Shown piece by piece: positions 47,701-57,699 of a stretch of 64,000 bases of DNA. Positions within the stretch are counted from its first letter, which is position 1. Every line of letters begins with the position of its first letter. A program made the translations under genes and the position numbers. The stretch is from Myxococcota bacterium (GTDB lineage: Bacteria; Myxococcota; XYA12-FULL-58-9; JALHOP01), in NCBI GenBank assembly GCA_022842935.1, contig JALHOP010000006.1, forward strand, positions 62,001 to 126,000. The letters run 5' to 3'. Below the pieces are notes generated by a model. That model was given only the letters and a program-made list of their open reading frames with translations, was not told where the DNA came from and did not search any database.

Positions 47701-47983
47701 ACTGCAGTGTGATGTTCACCGAGCCCACGCTGCTGCTCGAGGTCATCTCGGTTACGTCCGCGATGCGGCCAAGGTAACGCTCAAGTGGTGTCGCGACGCT
47801 CGTCGAAACGGTCTCGGGGCTCGCACCCGGCAGAAACGCCATTACGTTGATGGTGGGGAAGTCGACCTGCGGGAGGGGTGAGACGGGCAGCAAGAAGAAG
47901 GCAGCGCCACCAGCGAGCAGGATGCCGATGGTGAGCAGCGTGGTCGCCACTGGGCGCCTGATGAACAGCGCCGAGGGGTTCAC
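44753..47983 (-). CDS. RND efflux pump, MdtC/MdtB type (second pump)
   Basis: 1076 aa, twelve transmembrane helices and two large periplasmic loops. N-terminus [22 protein letters not shown], and [19 protein letters not shown] contains the two transmembrane aspartates of proton-driven HAE1 pumps. Final helices include [20 protein letters not shown]. An insert of about 60 residues rich in Thr, Ala and Ser (around residue 780) is longer than in Escherichia coli MdtB. It is overlapped at both ends by its neighbours. Confidence 0.93.
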   Translation of the reverse strand: MNPSALFIRRPVATTLLTIGILLAGGAAFFLLPVSPLPQVDFPTINVMAFLPGASPETVSTSVATPLERYLGRIADVTEMTSSSSVGSVNITLQFGLSRSIDGAARDVQAAINAARVDLPAALRSNPTYRKVNPADAPIIIMTVTSKTRSQGQLYDAASTILAQKLSQIEGVGDVRVAGSSLPAVRVELNPTALFKYGIGLEDVRAALSSANANTPKGGIEADGRHYQLYMNDQARTADAYRDVVIAYRDGASVALSDVAEVVDSVEDVRNIGLFNGERAVVLVISRQPAANIIGTVDRVRALMPELQAAIPSDMTLTAVSDRTTTIRASLQEVEVTLAIAVILVIGVVLLFLRDPRAALIPAVVVPVSLVATFGVMYLCDYSLNNLSLMALTVATGFVVDDAVVVLENVSRHMEAGMSRMQAALRGASEVGFTVMSMSVSLIAVFTPILMMGGIIGRIFREFAMVLSVAVLVSLVISLSTTPMMCAYLLRHGGSGSMSFRAGERVFAPMARFYQRTLGWALDHPKLVGLSLVATIAINFYLYGVIPKGFFPAQDTGRIMGRLLTDQSISFQALTEKFKEAQAVMMQDPAIDGVVGFANGAGGGFTFANLRPIDERKVSADQVIGRLRGKLGNIAGAQLYLQPAQELRMGGRPSTGLYQFTLTGDSLSDLREWTPQIVRALRTVEGIADVESDQQDRGLEMKVNIDRDSAARYGLSALQIDNNLYDAFGQRQVSTIYNTLNQYHVVMEVAPEYREHPQALDEIYIASTGGAVRGAQGTNALPGTFTSTTTPAVTDDAARNRATNQVASVARNSASTGSAVSTGMATMVPLSSIAERTFSNTPLSVNHQGLFVATTISFNLLPGTSLGEALTRIRAKMAEIGVPASITGGFQGSAKAFQDSLSNQPVLILCALLAVYIVLGMLYESYVHPITILSTLPSAGVGALIALLMVGMDLNLMALIGIILLIGIVKKNAIMMVDFALDAERTRGLSPREAIHEACLLRFRPIMMTTLAAMLGAVPLALRSGDGAELRQPLGIAIVGGLLFSQALTLYTTPIVYLALDRWRWKRTERRVARTA

Positions 47984-50900
47984 GCGGGTTCACCGTGTGC
48001 GATGTTCGCTTCAGCGGATGAACGCTTCGAGTGACCTCGCGCCAGACGATCGAACGCCAAGTAGATGACGGGCGTCGTAAACAGGGTCAGCACCTGCGAG
48101 ACCAAAAGCCCCCCAACGATGGTAAGGCCCAAGGGATTTCGCAGCTCCGACCCCATGCCCTGGCCAAGCATGAGGGGAAGGGCGCCGAACAGCGCCGCGA
48201 ACGTGGTCATCATGATGGGGCGAAAGCGCAGGAGAGCCGCCTCGCGGATAGCCTCGTGCGCGGTCTTGCCGTGCTCGCGTTCCGCTTCGAGAGCAAAGTC
48301 GATCATCATGATCGCGTTCTTCTTGACGATGCCAATGAGCAAGACGATGCCAATGATGGCGATGACGCCGAGGTCTTTGCCGGCAAGGAGCAGGGCGAGC
48401 AGCGCGCCGATACCCGCTGACGGAAGCGTCGACAGGATGGTCACGGGGTGGATGAAGCTCTCGTAGAGAACGCCGAGGATGATGTACATGGTGACAATCG
48501 CCGCGATCACCAAGATGAGCTCATTCGCCAGGGCGGCCTGAAAGGCGAGTGCGGCTCCCTGAAAGCTCGAGACCACGCTCGGCGGCATCCCGATCTCGCT
48601 CTGGACACGACGAATGGCATCGACGGCGGCCCCCAGAGACGAGCCGGGCGCGACGTTGAACGAGACGGTTGCGGCGGGGAACTGGGCCAAGTGGCTAATT
48701 TGCAGCGCCACAGGCCGCTCTTCGATGCTCGCGATAGCAGACAACGGCACCTGTCCACCGGTCGCAGCGGGGAGATAAAGCGAGTCGAGCGACTTGAGGG
48801 AGCGTTGGAACTCGGGGTCGGCCTCGAGAATGACGCGGTATTGATTCGACTGTGCATAGATCGTCGAGACGATACGTTGTCCGAACGAATCGTAGAGGGC
48901 GTTGCCGACGGTGGCTGGGCTGATGCCGAAACGCGACGCCGTTGGCCGGTCGATGGTGATGAAAAGTGAACGTCCGCCGCTCGAGAGGTCGCTTGCCACG
49001 TCCGCGAGCTCGGGCAAGCCGCGCAGTTTCTCCACGAGACGCGGCGTCCACACGTTGAGCTCCTCGAGGGAGGGGTCTTGCAGCGTGATTTGGTACTGCG
49101 TGCGGCTGACCCGCGAGTCGATGGTTAGGTCCTGCACTGGCTGCAAGTAGAGGGAGATACCGGCAAGCTCCTTTGCGTGCTCCGCGATGCGCGTGGCGAT
49201 CGCTGCCGCCGTGGCGTCGCGCTTGTCATGCTCCTTTAGGCTGATGAGCATTCGACCGGAGTTGATCGTGGTGTTGGTTCCGTCGATACCCACAAAAGAC
49301 GAGATGTTCTCGACATCGGTGTCCTCGAGGACGAGATCCGCCAAAGCCGTCTGCCGTCGAGCCATCTCCTCGAAGCCGATTGATTCGTCTGCCTCGGTGA
49401 CGCCTTGGATGAGCCCCGTGTCCTGAACCGGAAAGAAGCCCTTGGGCACGACGAGGCTGAGCAGAGCGGTGAGCGCGACGGTTCCGACCGCGACCCAGAG
49501 CGTCGCGCGCTGACGCAGGAGCACCCAGTCGAGCGCGACGGCATAGCGATCGATCAACCAATCGAACCACGTCTGCACGCGATTCTTCTGGTGGGCGTGC
49601 GGCTTTAGCAGACGCGCGCACATCATTGGCACGAGCGACAGCGAGACCACCGCTGAGATGAGAATGGTGACCGCCAAGGTGATGGCGAATTCGCGGAAGA
49701 GCCTACCGACCACGTCGCCCATGAAGAGCAGCGGTATGAGCACGGCGATGAGCGACACCGTGAGCGAGATGATGGTGAAGCCGATCTGACCGGCGCCCTT
49801 CAACGCCGCGTCGAGAGGCGATTCACCCTCCTCGAGGTAGCGGGCGATGTTCTCGATCATGACGATGGCGTCGTCGACGACGAAGCCCGTCGCGATCGTG
49901 AGCGCCATCAGAGACAGGTTGTTGAGGCTGAAGTTCGCCACGTACATCACCGCGAACGTGCCGACGATCGAAAGCGGCACCGACAAGCTCGGGATGATGG
50001 TGGCGCGGAGGTTGCCCAGGAACAGATAGATGACCAGGACCACCAGCACGATCGCCATGAGCATCTCGATCTGCACGTCTTCGACCGACGCGCGGATCGT
50101 GGTCGTACGATCGGTGAGCACTTGCAGGTCGATGCCAGCCGGTAGGTTGGTCTGCAATTGCGGAAGGAGCGCCTTGATGGCGTCAACGACCTGAATGACG
50201 TTGGCACCCGGCTGACGCTGAATGTTGAGGACGATGCCCGGCGTCTTATCGACCCAGGCGATGAGCTTCACGTTTTCGGCGTCCTGCGCGATCTTGGCGA
50301 CGTCCTTGAGGCGCACGGGGGCGCCGTTGCGGTAAGCGATGATGAGCTCGCCGTATTCTTCCGCGCTCTGGATTTGGTCGTTGGCGTTGATGGTGTAGGC
50401 CCGCACGGGGCCGTCGACCATGCCCTTGGGAATGTTGACGTTTGCAGTCGCAATCGTCGTTCGCAAGTCGTCGATGGCAAGGCCGTAGCCCGCGAGCGCT
50501 TTGACGTTCGCGCGGATGCGGACGGCCGGCCGGTTGCCTCCGCCCAAGCGAACGATACCGACCCCGGGGAGCTGCGAGATCTTCTGCGCCAAGCGTGTTT
50601 CGGCGACGTCCTGGACCTGCGTGAGCGGCATCGTCTTCGAAGTCGCCACCAGTGTGAGGATTGGCGCGTCCGCTGGGTTCACCTTGGCGTAGACCGGCGG
50701 CGCGGGCAGGTCGCTTGGCAGCAAACTGCTCGCTGCGTTGATAGCGGCTTGCACTTCTTGCTCGGCGACATCGAGCGCCATATCGAGATCGAACTGCAAG
50801 GTGAGTACCGACGCTCCCGCGGAGCTGGTCGAAGCCAATTGGGTGAGGCCCGGGATCTGACCAAACGTTCGCTCGAGCGGAGCGGTCACCGACGAGGTCA

Positions 50901-51075
50901 TGACCTCGGCCGATGCGCCCGGGTAGAAGGTGGTGATCTGAATCGTCGGGTAGTCGACCTGTGGTAGCGCCGAGATGGGCAGCTGACGGTACGCGACGAT
51001 ACCAACCAGCATGATGGCGACCATGAGCAGGGTGGTCGCGACCGGCCGAAGGATGAATGGCCGGGACGGGATCAT
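47980..51075 (-). CDS. RND efflux pump, MdtB/MdtC type (first pump)
   Basis: 1031 aa, full length. It starts [21 protein letters not shown] and carries [20 protein letters not shown] with the conserved Asp pair. It ends with a basic cytoplasmic tail. As in MdtBC, two different pump subunits are encoded in tandem and probably form a mixed trimer. The neighbours overlap by 4 nt on either side, showing one operon. Confidence 0.93.
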   Translation of the reverse strand: MIPSRPFILRPVATTLLMVAIMLVGIVAYRQLPISALPQVDYPTIQITTFYPGASAEVMTSSVTAPLERTFGQIPGLTQLASTSSAGASVLTLQFDLDMALDVAEQEVQAAINAASSLLPSDLPAPPVYAKVNPADAPILTLVATSKTMPLTQVQDVAETRLAQKISQLPGVGIVRLGGGNRPAVRIRANVKALAGYGLAIDDLRTTIATANVNIPKGMVDGPVRAYTINANDQIQSAEEYGELIIAYRNGAPVRLKDVAKIAQDAENVKLIAWVDKTPGIVLNIQRQPGANVIQVVDAIKALLPQLQTNLPAGIDLQVLTDRTTTIRASVEDVQIEMLMAIVLVVLVIYLFLGNLRATIIPSLSVPLSIVGTFAVMYVANFSLNNLSLMALTIATGFVVDDAIVMIENIARYLEEGESPLDAALKGAGQIGFTIISLTVSLIAVLIPLLFMGDVVGRLFREFAITLAVTILISAVVSLSLVPMMCARLLKPHAHQKNRVQTWFDWLIDRYAVALDWVLLRQRATLWVAVGTVALTALLSLVVPKGFFPVQDTGLIQGVTEADESIGFEEMARRQTALADLVLEDTDVENISSFVGIDGTNTTINSGRMLISLKEHDKRDATAAAIATRIAEHAKELAGISLYLQPVQDLTIDSRVSRTQYQITLQDPSLEELNVWTPRLVEKLRGLPELADVASDLSSGGRSLFITIDRPTASRFGISPATVGNALYDSFGQRIVSTIYAQSNQYRVILEADPEFQRSLKSLDSLYLPAATGGQVPLSAIASIEERPVALQISHLAQFPAATVSFNVAPGSSLGAAVDAIRRVQSEIGMPPSVVSSFQGAALAFQAALANELILVIAAIVTMYIILGVLYESFIHPVTILSTLPSAGIGALLALLLAGKDLGVIAIIGIVLLIGIVKKNAIMMIDFALEAEREHGKTAHEAIREAALLRFRPIMMTTFAALFGALPLMLGQGMGSELRNPLGLTIVGGLLVSQVLTLFTTPVIYLAFDRLARGHSKRSSAEANIAHGEPA

Positions 51076-52388
51076 TGGACCTGTTTTGCGCCCTGTCCCG
51101 CGGGTGGCGGCGGCGCCTGCGCATTCGCCGCGGACAACGACGGCGAACCGGTTGGCTCAGAACCGTCGGCCTTCGCGTGTTCCGTCGTGGAGCCTCGATG
51201 GGGTTCGCGCGTTGGGTCGGCGGTACTCTCACTCGCCGTGGGCACTGTGCCCGGCGCCTCTGATTTGGGCGCCTCTGAGGTCACGACCTTGGCGCCGTCC
51301 CGCAAGCGGTCCGTTCCTTCGATGGCGACCTGCTCTCCGCCATCGAGACCCTGCAGAACGGCGATGCGGCCCTCGAATGCCGCCCCGAGCTTGACCTGTC
51401 GGGCCTTCGCGGTGTCACCGTCGATGACGTAGACGAACGGGCCGTCAGCTCCCCGCTGCACCCCAGCGGTCGGCATCACCACCGTGTTCGCGAGCGTGTC
51501 CACCAGGACGCGCACGTTGACGAACTGGTTCGGGGTGAGGAGCTCATCGTTGTTGTCGAAGGTGGCGCGCATTTTCACGGTGCCGGTCGACGTGTCGACA
51601 ACGTTGTCGATGGTCGTCAGGGTGCCACGGGCGAGCTCGATGTCGCCGCTGCGGTCGAACACCGTCACCGCGAGCGTTGCGCCGCCGCGGAAGCGTTTGG
51701 CCACCGGAGCGAGCTCGCTCTCCGGGATCGGGAAGATCACCGAGATGGGATGGAGCTGAGTGATGACCACGATGCTCGCGGCGTCACCCGCGGCGACGTA
51801 GTTGCCAACGTCGACCTTGCGCAGCCCGACACGACCGTCGATGGGTGAGGTGATGCGCGTGTACGACAGATTCACGCGCGCGGCGCTAACTTGCCCCTCG
51901 TCCGTCTTGAGAGTCGCCTGTGCTTGCCGCACGGCGGCGCGCTGTGTGTCGAGTTGCTGCCGCGACACCGAGTCTTCTGCGATGAGCTTCTCGTAGCGCT
52001 CAAGGTCGATCTCGGCGTTCTTCAGCGCTGCCTCGTCGCGCGCGAGTTGTCCCTCGGCCTGTGCCAGCGCTGCTTGATACGGCCGTGAGTCGATCTGCGC
52101 GATCAAATCGCCTCTCTTGACGTCTTGACCCTCGCGAAAGCCAATCTGCGTAATGTTGCCGGCAGCTTGACTGCGTACCGTGACTGTCGCGAGCGAGGTG
52201 ACCGTCCCCAGCGCGTCGAGGATCACGGGCAAGTCCCCGCGCTCTGCCACGGCGGTACGCACAGGGGTTGGGCCCTGTGGCGGCTTCTTGCCGCGGCCCT
52301 CAGCAGCGGATTCGATGCGGCGAAGGATGAAGACCACCGCCAGGATGACCAGCACGACGGGGATGCCAATGCGTAAGTACGTCTTCAT
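51072..52388 (-). CDS. RND efflux membrane-fusion protein, MdtA type
   Basis: 438 aa. A single N-terminal anchor ([16 protein letters not shown]) is followed by the biotinyl-lipoyl part ([23 protein letters not shown]), an alpha-hairpin, and the beta-barrel ([21 protein letters not shown]). The last 70 residues are a Pro/Ser/Glu-rich disordered extension. First gene of the efflux operon; no regulator gene is next to it. Confidence 0.93.
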   Translation of the reverse strand: MKTYLRIGIPVVLVILAVVFILRRIESAAEGRGKKPPQGPTPVRTAVAERGDLPVILDALGTVTSLATVTVRSQAAGNITQIGFREGQDVKRGDLIAQIDSRPYQAALAQAEGQLARDEAALKNAEIDLERYEKLIAEDSVSRQQLDTQRAAVRQAQATLKTDEGQVSAARVNLSYTRITSPIDGRVGLRKVDVGNYVAAGDAASIVVITQLHPISVIFPIPESELAPVAKRFRGGATLAVTVFDRSGDIELARGTLTTIDNVVDTSTGTVKMRATFDNNDELLTPNQFVNVRVLVDTLANTVVMPTAGVQRGADGPFVYVIDGDTAKARQVKLGAAFEGRIAVLQGLDGGEQVAIEGTDRLRDGAKVVTSEAPKSEAPGTVPTASESTADPTREPHRGSTTEHAKADGSEPTGSPSLSAANAQAPPPPAGQGAKQVQ

Positions 52389-52548
52389 TCAAACGCCTGC
52401 TCGGTCGGCCCGGGGCCATCAGAACCATGGTTCCGAGACCCTCAGATTACAAGGGGGAACAGCGTTAATAACGATGAAGCCTCGAGGTGTCGGGCGTTTG
52501 CCAGAGGCCAGCGCTTTGGCGCATTGACCGCATGGCACCGGAAAAACA

Positions 52549-52566
52549 GGGGGCCGACGAGCCCCC
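52549..52566 (+). other. GC-rich hairpin in the leader of the 52603 gene
   Basis: GGGGGC, 6 nt, GCCCCC: perfect short stem 37 bp before the GTG. No T-run follows, so it is not a normal terminator; a leader structure is possible. Confidence 0.4.
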
Positions 52567-52602
52567 GATCCCGATAACCCGGCTCCCAGGGAGAGGTCTA
52601 AC

Positions 52603-54024
52603 GTGATCAAGCGCATCGAACCCATCGTCGCAGTTCAATCTGGCAACGCCGTCGCTGCCACTCCGACCTACAGCACGGACACCAACCCGCCCAGCATCAC
52701 GTTCAACATTCACCCCCACACGTTGACCCTAACAGGCGAGCAGATCGAGGCGGCCGCGGCAAAGCCCGCCGGCACAGTGACCGTGTTCCCGGTCGGCGGC
52801 GGCCACCTGCACAATCTGAATCTGACCGCCGAGGAAGCGCAGGCGCTCATGCGCGACGGCGCCGTCAACGCGAAGGCGGACGGGGGGCATACGCACGTCG
52901 TTCGGTTCAAGCGTCAACCCAACGGCGACGCCGTGGTGCTGATGGAGCCCGTCGCGCCGGTTGCGCCTGGCGCGCTTCGGCGAGTTGCTGAGGCTCGCGC
53001 CGCCCAGGGGTTCCCGAAGGACGGCATCGTCATCAAGGACCCGCTGCACTACTTCGTGCGCTCGTCCGTCGACGGCCAATACATGGGCCGAGGTGCTAAA
53101 GCGGGTGACGCCCGGTCGATGGTCGTAACGGACACTGTGACCGGCTCGACGTTTACGTTCGACTTCGGCGCTTACGACCCGTCGTTTGCCCGATCGTTCC
53201 TTTACTTCCAGGGCTTTGACGAGAACAAAAAAGAGGTTTGCTTCACCGTGCCGATGAGCTTCTTCAAGGAGCAAGCGGCATCCCTGCTGCCGACCGCCAA
53301 AGCGGTCAACGCCCCGGTCCACAAGACGTTCTCTCTCGAGTGGTTCGCCAAGAACGCGCCCGACCAGCTCAAGCGTATTCCAGGCGTCCTTGTCTATCAG
53401 GACCTGCCGCTCTCCGGCCACTTCGCCGTGCAATGCACCGGGCAGGTTTGGGACGAGGCAGTGAAGCCGCCGACCGACGTCGAATACATCCCCAAGGCCG
53501 GCAGCTTCGCCGCAGAGGACGAGATCTGGCTGACGCCTCTGTACACACCGACGACGCCAATCAAGGTCCCCTCGCCGCTGGTCGGCAACGTCCAGCTCAA
53601 CGATTTGGGCGATCGTGTTGTCGCGCAGCGCATCGTCGGCGAAGGCACCAATGCCAAGTGCGAGTTCGTGGTCTACGAGCTACGCGGCGAGGTGACACCC
53701 AACGGCACTCCGAGCCTCCACGAGATCTACAAATACGCCGCTCAAGCGGACAAGGCGGACATGCTCGGCCACGACTTGCTGACCTTCGAGCGCCGGGCTG
53801 GCGCGGAGCGCTCAGAGGTCGTGTTGCACGACATCCGCACGGGCAAGGACGTGATCCTTGCTGCCGCCAAGCCGGACTGCGTCTACAAGTTCCCGCACTT
53901 CGTCGCGCAGCCGAACGGTGGCGGTGTCGAGGTGCGCTTCGTCGAACAACAGTGGACGAAAGACGCGAGCGGAAAATACATCGGCTCGACCAACGTCTTC
54001 AAAAGCGCACGCGTCCCCGGCTGA
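52603..54024 (+). CDS. Hypothetical protein with His-rich HxH-type N-terminal repeats
   Basis: 473 aa from a GTG preceded by GGGAGAGG. Residues 45-105 hold two related segments, GGHLHNLNLTAEEAQALM and GGHTHVVRFKRQ, a pattern known from metal-binding secreted domains with paired His-x-His motifs. The rest is a soluble mixed body with no family I recognise. No signal peptide is visible. It stands between the efflux operon and the sigma factor gene, on the opposite strand to both. Confidence 0.65.
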   Translation: MIKRIEPIVAVQSGNAVAATPTYSTDTNPPSITFNIHPHTLTLTGEQIEAAAAKPAGTVTVFPVGGGHLHNLNLTAEEAQALMRDGAVNAKADGGHTHVVRFKRQPNGDAVVLMEPVAPVAPGALRRVAEARAAQGFPKDGIVIKDPLHYFVRSSVDGQYMGRGAKAGDARSMVVTDTVTGSTFTFDFGAYDPSFARSFLYFQGFDENKKEVCFTVPMSFFKEQAASLLPTAKAVNAPVHKTFSLEWFAKNAPDQLKRIPGVLVYQDLPLSGHFAVQCTGQVWDEAVKPPTDVEYIPKAGSFAAEDEIWLTPLYTPTTPIKVPSPLVGNVQLNDLGDRVVAQRIVGEGTNAKCEFVVYELRGEVTPNGTPSLHEIYKYAAQADKADMLGHDLLTFERRAGAERSEVVLHDIRTGKDVILAAAKPDCVYKFPHFVAQPNGGGVEVRFVEQQWTKDASGKYIGSTNVFKSARVPG

Positions 54025-54130
54025 GTGCGCGCGGCGGGCGACCACCACGTGTCGCGCTTCTCTCGCGAACGGAGCCTCACAGCGCAGGCCCTATAAAGGG
54101 CCGGAGCACACCAAAGCGAGCTGCAAGGGT

Positions 54131-55015
54131 CTACGAGCCGAGGCTGTCTTCGAGGAGCCGATGCAGCTTGTCGATGACGCGGGCATGGAGTCGACTCGTC
54201 CACGACTTCGATAACCCGAGCTTCTCGCCGACTTCCTGCAGCGACATCTCTTTGTAGTAGTACATCTCGAGGAGCTGGCGTTCCTGCTCCGAGAGCTTCT
54301 TGATGGTCTCGCGCACCAGCGAGCGCGCTTGCTCGAGGCCGAGATTTTCCTCGGCGCCGGGCGAGCCGTCGTCCTTGATTTGCAGACCTTCCGTGCCGTC
54401 GATCGTCGTGATGTAGACCGCAGCCAGACCTTGAACCGCCGAAGCGAGGTCTTGGACCGCGTGCTCGAAGGGATTCGCAGGCGCTTCGGTACCGGATTCC
54501 TGCGCCGCGGCGACCTGCGACAGGTACTCGTTGGCTCGTTCTTCGAAACGCGCGCGCGCGTATTCGCTGCGGCTCATCCAGCCCATGCCGCGCAGGCCGT
54601 CATAGATGGCGCCGCGGATGCGGTAATACGCGAACGTCATGAAGTTCGCGCCGAACTGCGGATCGTAACGATCGGCGGCTTCGAGCAAGCCAATCATGCC
54701 GTACTCGACGAGGTCCTCGAAGTCGATCTCCTTGGCGACCGTCTTCTTGATCTTGCCCGCGATGGAGCGGACGTAAGGCATGTACTTTTCGATGAGAACC
54801 TGACGCGGCAGCGCCTTCGGGTCATCGCTCGGCGAAGCACCACCCTTCTCGAGGGTCTTCTCCGCGGCCTTGTCGACGACCTTACCGCTGCTTGCCTCTG
54901 TGCCTGCGCGCATCGTTTCGCTCGCATCACCCTTGGTGGCCGCTGCTCCCGCCGCTGCGGCGGACGCCGGAACTTTGCCGGCTGGCTTCTTTGCTTTCGC
55001 CCCAGACTCGCTCAT
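54131..55015 (-). CDS. FliA/WhiG-type (sigma-28 family) RNA polymerase sigma factor
   Basis: 294 aa. An Ala/Lys-rich N-terminal extension of about 70 residues is atypical. Region 2 follows (VRSIAGKIKKTVAKEIDFED, EYGMIGLLEAADRYDPQFGA, MTFAYYRIRGAIYDGLRGM), with WMSRSE matching the FliA dWVPRS position. Region 4 is near the end (LSEQERQLLEMYYYKEMSLQ, LGLSKSWTSRLHARVIDKL). Sigma-28 family members read GCCGATAA -10 boxes, and nine such sites occur in this window. No flagellar structural genes are present, so it probably serves the T3SS. Confidence 0.9.
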   Translation of the reverse strand: MSESGAKAKKPAGKVPASAAAAGAAATKGDASETMRAGTEASSGKVVDKAAEKTLEKGGASPSDDPKALPRQVLIEKYMPYVRSIAGKIKKTVAKEIDFEDLVEYGMIGLLEAADRYDPQFGANFMTFAYYRIRGAIYDGLRGMGWMSRSEYARARFEERANEYLSQVAAAQESGTEAPANPFEHAVQDLASAVQGLAAVYITTIDGTEGLQIKDDGSPGAEENLGLEQARSLVRETIKKLSEQERQLLEMYYYKEMSLQEVGEKLGLSKSWTSRLHARVIDKLHRLLEDSLGS

Positions 55016-55128
55016 TCGAACTCAGGCTCCCAGGACAGGCTTAAGGCTCGTGGGACATTACACCGCACACGGCGGCAAGGCGAGCGTCGTCGACGCTCCC
55101 CTTGCCACAGGGGTACTTTTCGATCGCC

Positions 55129-55602
55129 TTAACGTTGAACCGGCGATCGCAGGGTCCAGTCGGTGACTTCGTCGACCAACTGGGCAAGGACGGGGACGCC
55201 GTCGAGCTGCGACGCGATGGCATCATAGAGGGTCTCGAGCTCACGCTCGTCGGCCTGGTCGAAGATCTTCCCAAACTTCTTCCCGCGGATGATGCACTGA
55301 GCAAACATGCGGGCGCGGGCCTTGCGATCGGCGCTCGGGTTCTTGCGCAGCAAGATCGCGAACTGCTCGGCGACCTGCGCGAGCTGCTGGTTCGTGAACT
55401 GGATCTGCCCGACGTTGGGTTTGTTCTTCGTAGCGATGCCCGCAAGGCCCTGCGCGATGTTGGCCTTGACGAAGCTGTCCATGACCTTCTCGGCGCCTTT
55501 AGCGGAGCTGTCAGCTGGCCTGGCTTCGGTCTTGTCCGCGCGCTCGGTCTGTCCGGGCTGCACATTGCCGACCTGAGGGCGGCCATCACCAATCTTCGTC
55601 AT
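55129..55602 (-). CDS. Hypothetical protein directly upstream of the sigma factor gene
   Basis: 157 aa. The N-terminal 35 residues are polar and disordered (PQVGNVQPGQTERADKTE). The rest is helical, with LLRKNPSADRKARARMFAQC and DERELETLYDAIASQLDG. It is the gene before the sigma factor on the same strand. A secreted anti-sigma factor of FlgM type would fit this position and flexible N-terminus, but no FlgM motif is visible, so this is only a suggestion. Confidence 0.6.
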   Translation of the reverse strand: MTKIGDGRPQVGNVQPGQTERADKTEARPADSSAKGAEKVMDSFVKANIAQGLAGIATKNKPNVGQIQFTNQQLAQVAEQFAILLRKNPSADRKARARMFAQCIIRGKKFGKIFDQADERELETLYDAIASQLDGVPVLAQLVDEVTDWTLRSPVQR

Positions 55603-55773
55603 AATTTCTCCGGAAAAGTCAGGAGTCGCAGCCAGCGTTTGTCGGAACGCTTCGCTCTGCGGTCAATGGGGCCGTGTGGCTCGTCTTGTCAACGTGGTCC
55701 ACGCGTGCCGCGCGGAATGCTAGCATCAACTGCGGCGTCAAGTCGCGGCCAATTCGCGAGGCCGCGAAACCGA

Positions 55774-56190
55774 TCAGCCGAAGATACCCAGCTCGTGCGC
55801 TTCCTTCAGGTACTTTGCGAACTGACCGGCTGGTCCCTCGGGCTCGAGCGCGATCGCTTTGTCGACGGCCTGCACGGCGTCCTTCGGCTTCTTCAAGAAG
55901 AAGAGGGCCTCGGCGATCGACGCATGAGCCGCCGCTGACCCCGGATTGAGCTCGGCTGCTTTCTGGTGCGACTTGAGCGCTGGCGTGAAGCGGCCCATGG
56001 AAAAGTAGAGGTTGCCTAGGGCGAGATGCGGGACCTCGCTGTGTGGGATGAGCGCCGAGACGCCCGTGAACACCTCTTCGGCTTCCTTGTTTTTGCCCAG
56101 CTCCATGTAGAGATAGCCGGCCTCGAGGAGCAGGGTCACGTCGCGCTGGGGGACCGGGATGATGCCTTGGATGATGAGATCTTCAGCCAT
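55774..56190 (-). CDS. Small TPR protein, T3SS chaperone type
   Basis: 138 aa with three TPR units (LLLEAGYLYMELGKNKEAEEVF, HLALGNLYFSMGRFTPALKS, HASIAEALFFLKKPKDAVQAV). Size and repeat number are those of SycD- or YscG-type chaperones. It opens the group of genes leading to the sigma factor and lies between that group and a secreted-type gene, so it may hold either product. Confidence 0.75.
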   Translation of the reverse strand: MAEDLIIQGIIPVPQRDVTLLLEAGYLYMELGKNKEAEEVFTGVSALIPHSEVPHLALGNLYFSMGRFTPALKSHQKAAELNPGSAAAHASIAEALFFLKKPKDAVQAVDKAIALEPEGPAGQFAKYLKEAHELGIFG

Positions 56191-56413
56191 GTGACGTCGT
56201 TATACTCCCTGGTCGGCTTGGCGTGGCAAGGGACATAAACGACTCGCGGAGATGTGGGTTGAAGGAGGTAAGCAACAAAGGGCGACCGCCCCTCCTGCGC
56301 CTTCCGCTCCTCAGGTTTTGGGGCAAGCCCAAAACCCTCCGGTACCGGCTCCGAAGGGGCAAGTCACCGAGACTGTTGCTAACCGCCAAGTCGTTTCTGG
56401 GGTGGGATCGGGC

Positions 56414-56447
56414 AAAAAAAAACGGGGCCCCAGTGGAGCCCCGTTTT
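56414..56447 (-). terminator. Rho-independent terminator
   Basis: Minus strand: stem CGGGGC/GCCCCG (9-nt loop; the stem extends by a few A-T pairs) followed by nine T residues. It ends the transcript of the 56509-57078 gene. The interval 56191-56508 holds no gene besides this signal. Confidence 0.92.
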
Positions 56448-56508
56448 GACGAACGATGAGAAGTGGCGTTCTCGCGTCGCGCGGCGCAGGCCGCGCGCTC
56501 ACGCTCTA

Positions 56509-57078
56509 TTAACGAACGTTGTTAATCGAGTTCTTCGCCGTATCGTGCTTCGTCTTCATGATGTTCGACAGCGTCGTGAACTGACGGTTGTCGGCTTGCA
56601 TGTTCTGTTGCAGTCCCAAGTACTGCAGGTTGAAGCTCTGATTGAGCTCCTGCATGCGTCTGGTCTCTTGCAGCAAGATCGCTGACGTGTCACCCCCGGC
56701 TGCGAGGCCGTCGAGAGCCGAGTTGCCTGTCATCGCGCCGCCGCCGGCGACCATACCGCCGCCAACCATACCGCCGCCAGCGACGAGCCCGCCGCCGCCC
56801 GACATGGTGCCGACGCTCGCGCCGCTGATGCCCGTGGCCGTTTGACCGGTGGCATGCGACCTAAGGGTCCCTACACCCGAAATCGCCGCAGACAGAACCG
56901 CGCCGCCAGGAATGTAAGGAGCCGCCAACTGACCGGCGCTGAGCACCGCGTTGGTCGTGCGTGAGAGACCTGTAGACAGAACACTGCCGAAGTCCGTCTT
57001 TGGGGCCTGACGGGCGCGGCTCTGGTCGATGTCGACCCGAAGTCCTGACTGTTGTGGCTGATCAATCTTGGAATCCAT
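56509..57078 (-). CDS. Candidate secreted T3SS substrate with shared C-terminal motif
   Basis: 189 aa. N-terminal third polar, then a hydrophobic Ala/Gly segment (SAGQLAAPYIPGGAVLSAAI), a striking Gly/Met repeat region (GGGLVAGGGMVGGGMVAGGG) and a C-terminal helix of about 50 residues. The last 19 residues fit the pattern SN[IV]xKTxH[DE]xAxxx[IV]xN[IV]R, shared with the translocator-like protein at 17826-19019. Single gene, between a sigma-28-like promoter and a strong terminator. It could be a translocator or filament subunit. Confidence 0.68.
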   Translation of the reverse strand: MDSKIDQPQQSGLRVDIDQSRARQAPKTDFGSVLSTGLSRTTNAVLSAGQLAAPYIPGGAVLSAAISGVGTLRSHATGQTATGISGASVGTMSGGGGLVAGGGMVGGGMVAGGGAMTGNSALDGLAAGGDTSAILLQETRRMQELNQSFNLQYLGLQQNMQADNRQFTTLSNIMKTKHDTAKNSINNVR

Positions 57079-57194
57079 CGCCGACTTCTCCTCTCAAAAC
57101 TGCTGCTAGGCTACTCGCTAGCTCGAGTCGATGTTCTGGAAGCGCTTTGGTGCTAACTGCCCGCTGCGCTTTCGTTCGTCTTTGCTGTCTAACC

Positions 57195-57221
57195 TTATCG
57201 ATGGGGGCGAATTTGGGTTGT
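57195..57221 (-). promoter_or_regulatory. Sigma-28-like promoter, site H
   Basis: Minus strand ACAA (57221-57218), 15 bp, ATCGATAA (57202-57195). It faces the gene starting at 57078 with a leader of about 110 nt. Confidence 0.6.
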
Positions 57222-57343
57222 GAAAATGACGTGCCAACCGTCAGTACGAATGTACGCAACAAAATTTAGTGTAGGCGTATCGCGTACTTAGAACCAGAGC
57301 CCACCACGCCCCGTTGCGCCACCTTGACCGTAACTAGCTGATT

Positions 57344-57679
57344 CTACTTGGTTCCTTGCTTTTCCAGCTCGGCCTTCGTCTGGAACAAATACTCCATCAG
57401 ATCGGCGGCTCGCTCGACCGCGATCATCGCCTTTTTGACTGCCACCTTGTCCTTCTGAGCCTTTTTGTCCTCGTCGAACGTGGCAAGGCCATCGAGGATG
57501 TCTGTCAGCTTGGCGTTGATGGTGTCGTGGGTCTCGTTCTCGAGGATGCGCTCGATGCGCGCAAAGCCCAGGGAGCGCTCCTCCTCCGGCTCGGCCTTCT
57601 GAGGCCCACGCCGCTGGACCGTCGGCTTACGCGTGTCGGCGATCTTGAAGGACTGAAGGTTTCCGCCTTTGTTGGCCAT
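57344..57679 (-). CDS. Small helical hypothetical protein
   Basis: 111 aa. Basic flexible N-terminus (SFKIADTRKPTVQRRG), then helical and acidic (FARIERILENETHDTINAKL, VAVKKAMIAVERAADLMEYL). No signal peptide. It lies next to the substrate gene with the shared C-terminal motif and may be its helper or another substrate. No promoter of the sigma-28 type is seen in front of it. Confidence 0.6.
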   Translation of the reverse strand: MANKGGNLQSFKIADTRKPTVQRRGPQKAEPEEERSLGFARIERILENETHDTINAKLTDILDGLATFDEDKKAQKDKVAVKKAMIAVERAADLMEYLFQTKAELEKQGTK

Positions 57680-57699
57680 AAGCGCTCCAAGCTCCGCGT

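Noticed and set aside
43272-52388. Idea that the NodT-type channel replaces the T3SS secretin
   Set aside because: It overlaps an RND pump gene and belongs to a complete tripartite efflux operon; nothing ties it to the T3SS.
52570-52577. CCCGATAA just before the 52603 gene
   Set aside because: The -35 position reads GGGC instead of CAA-type, and the distance to the GTG is only about 25 bp; not counted among the nine sites.
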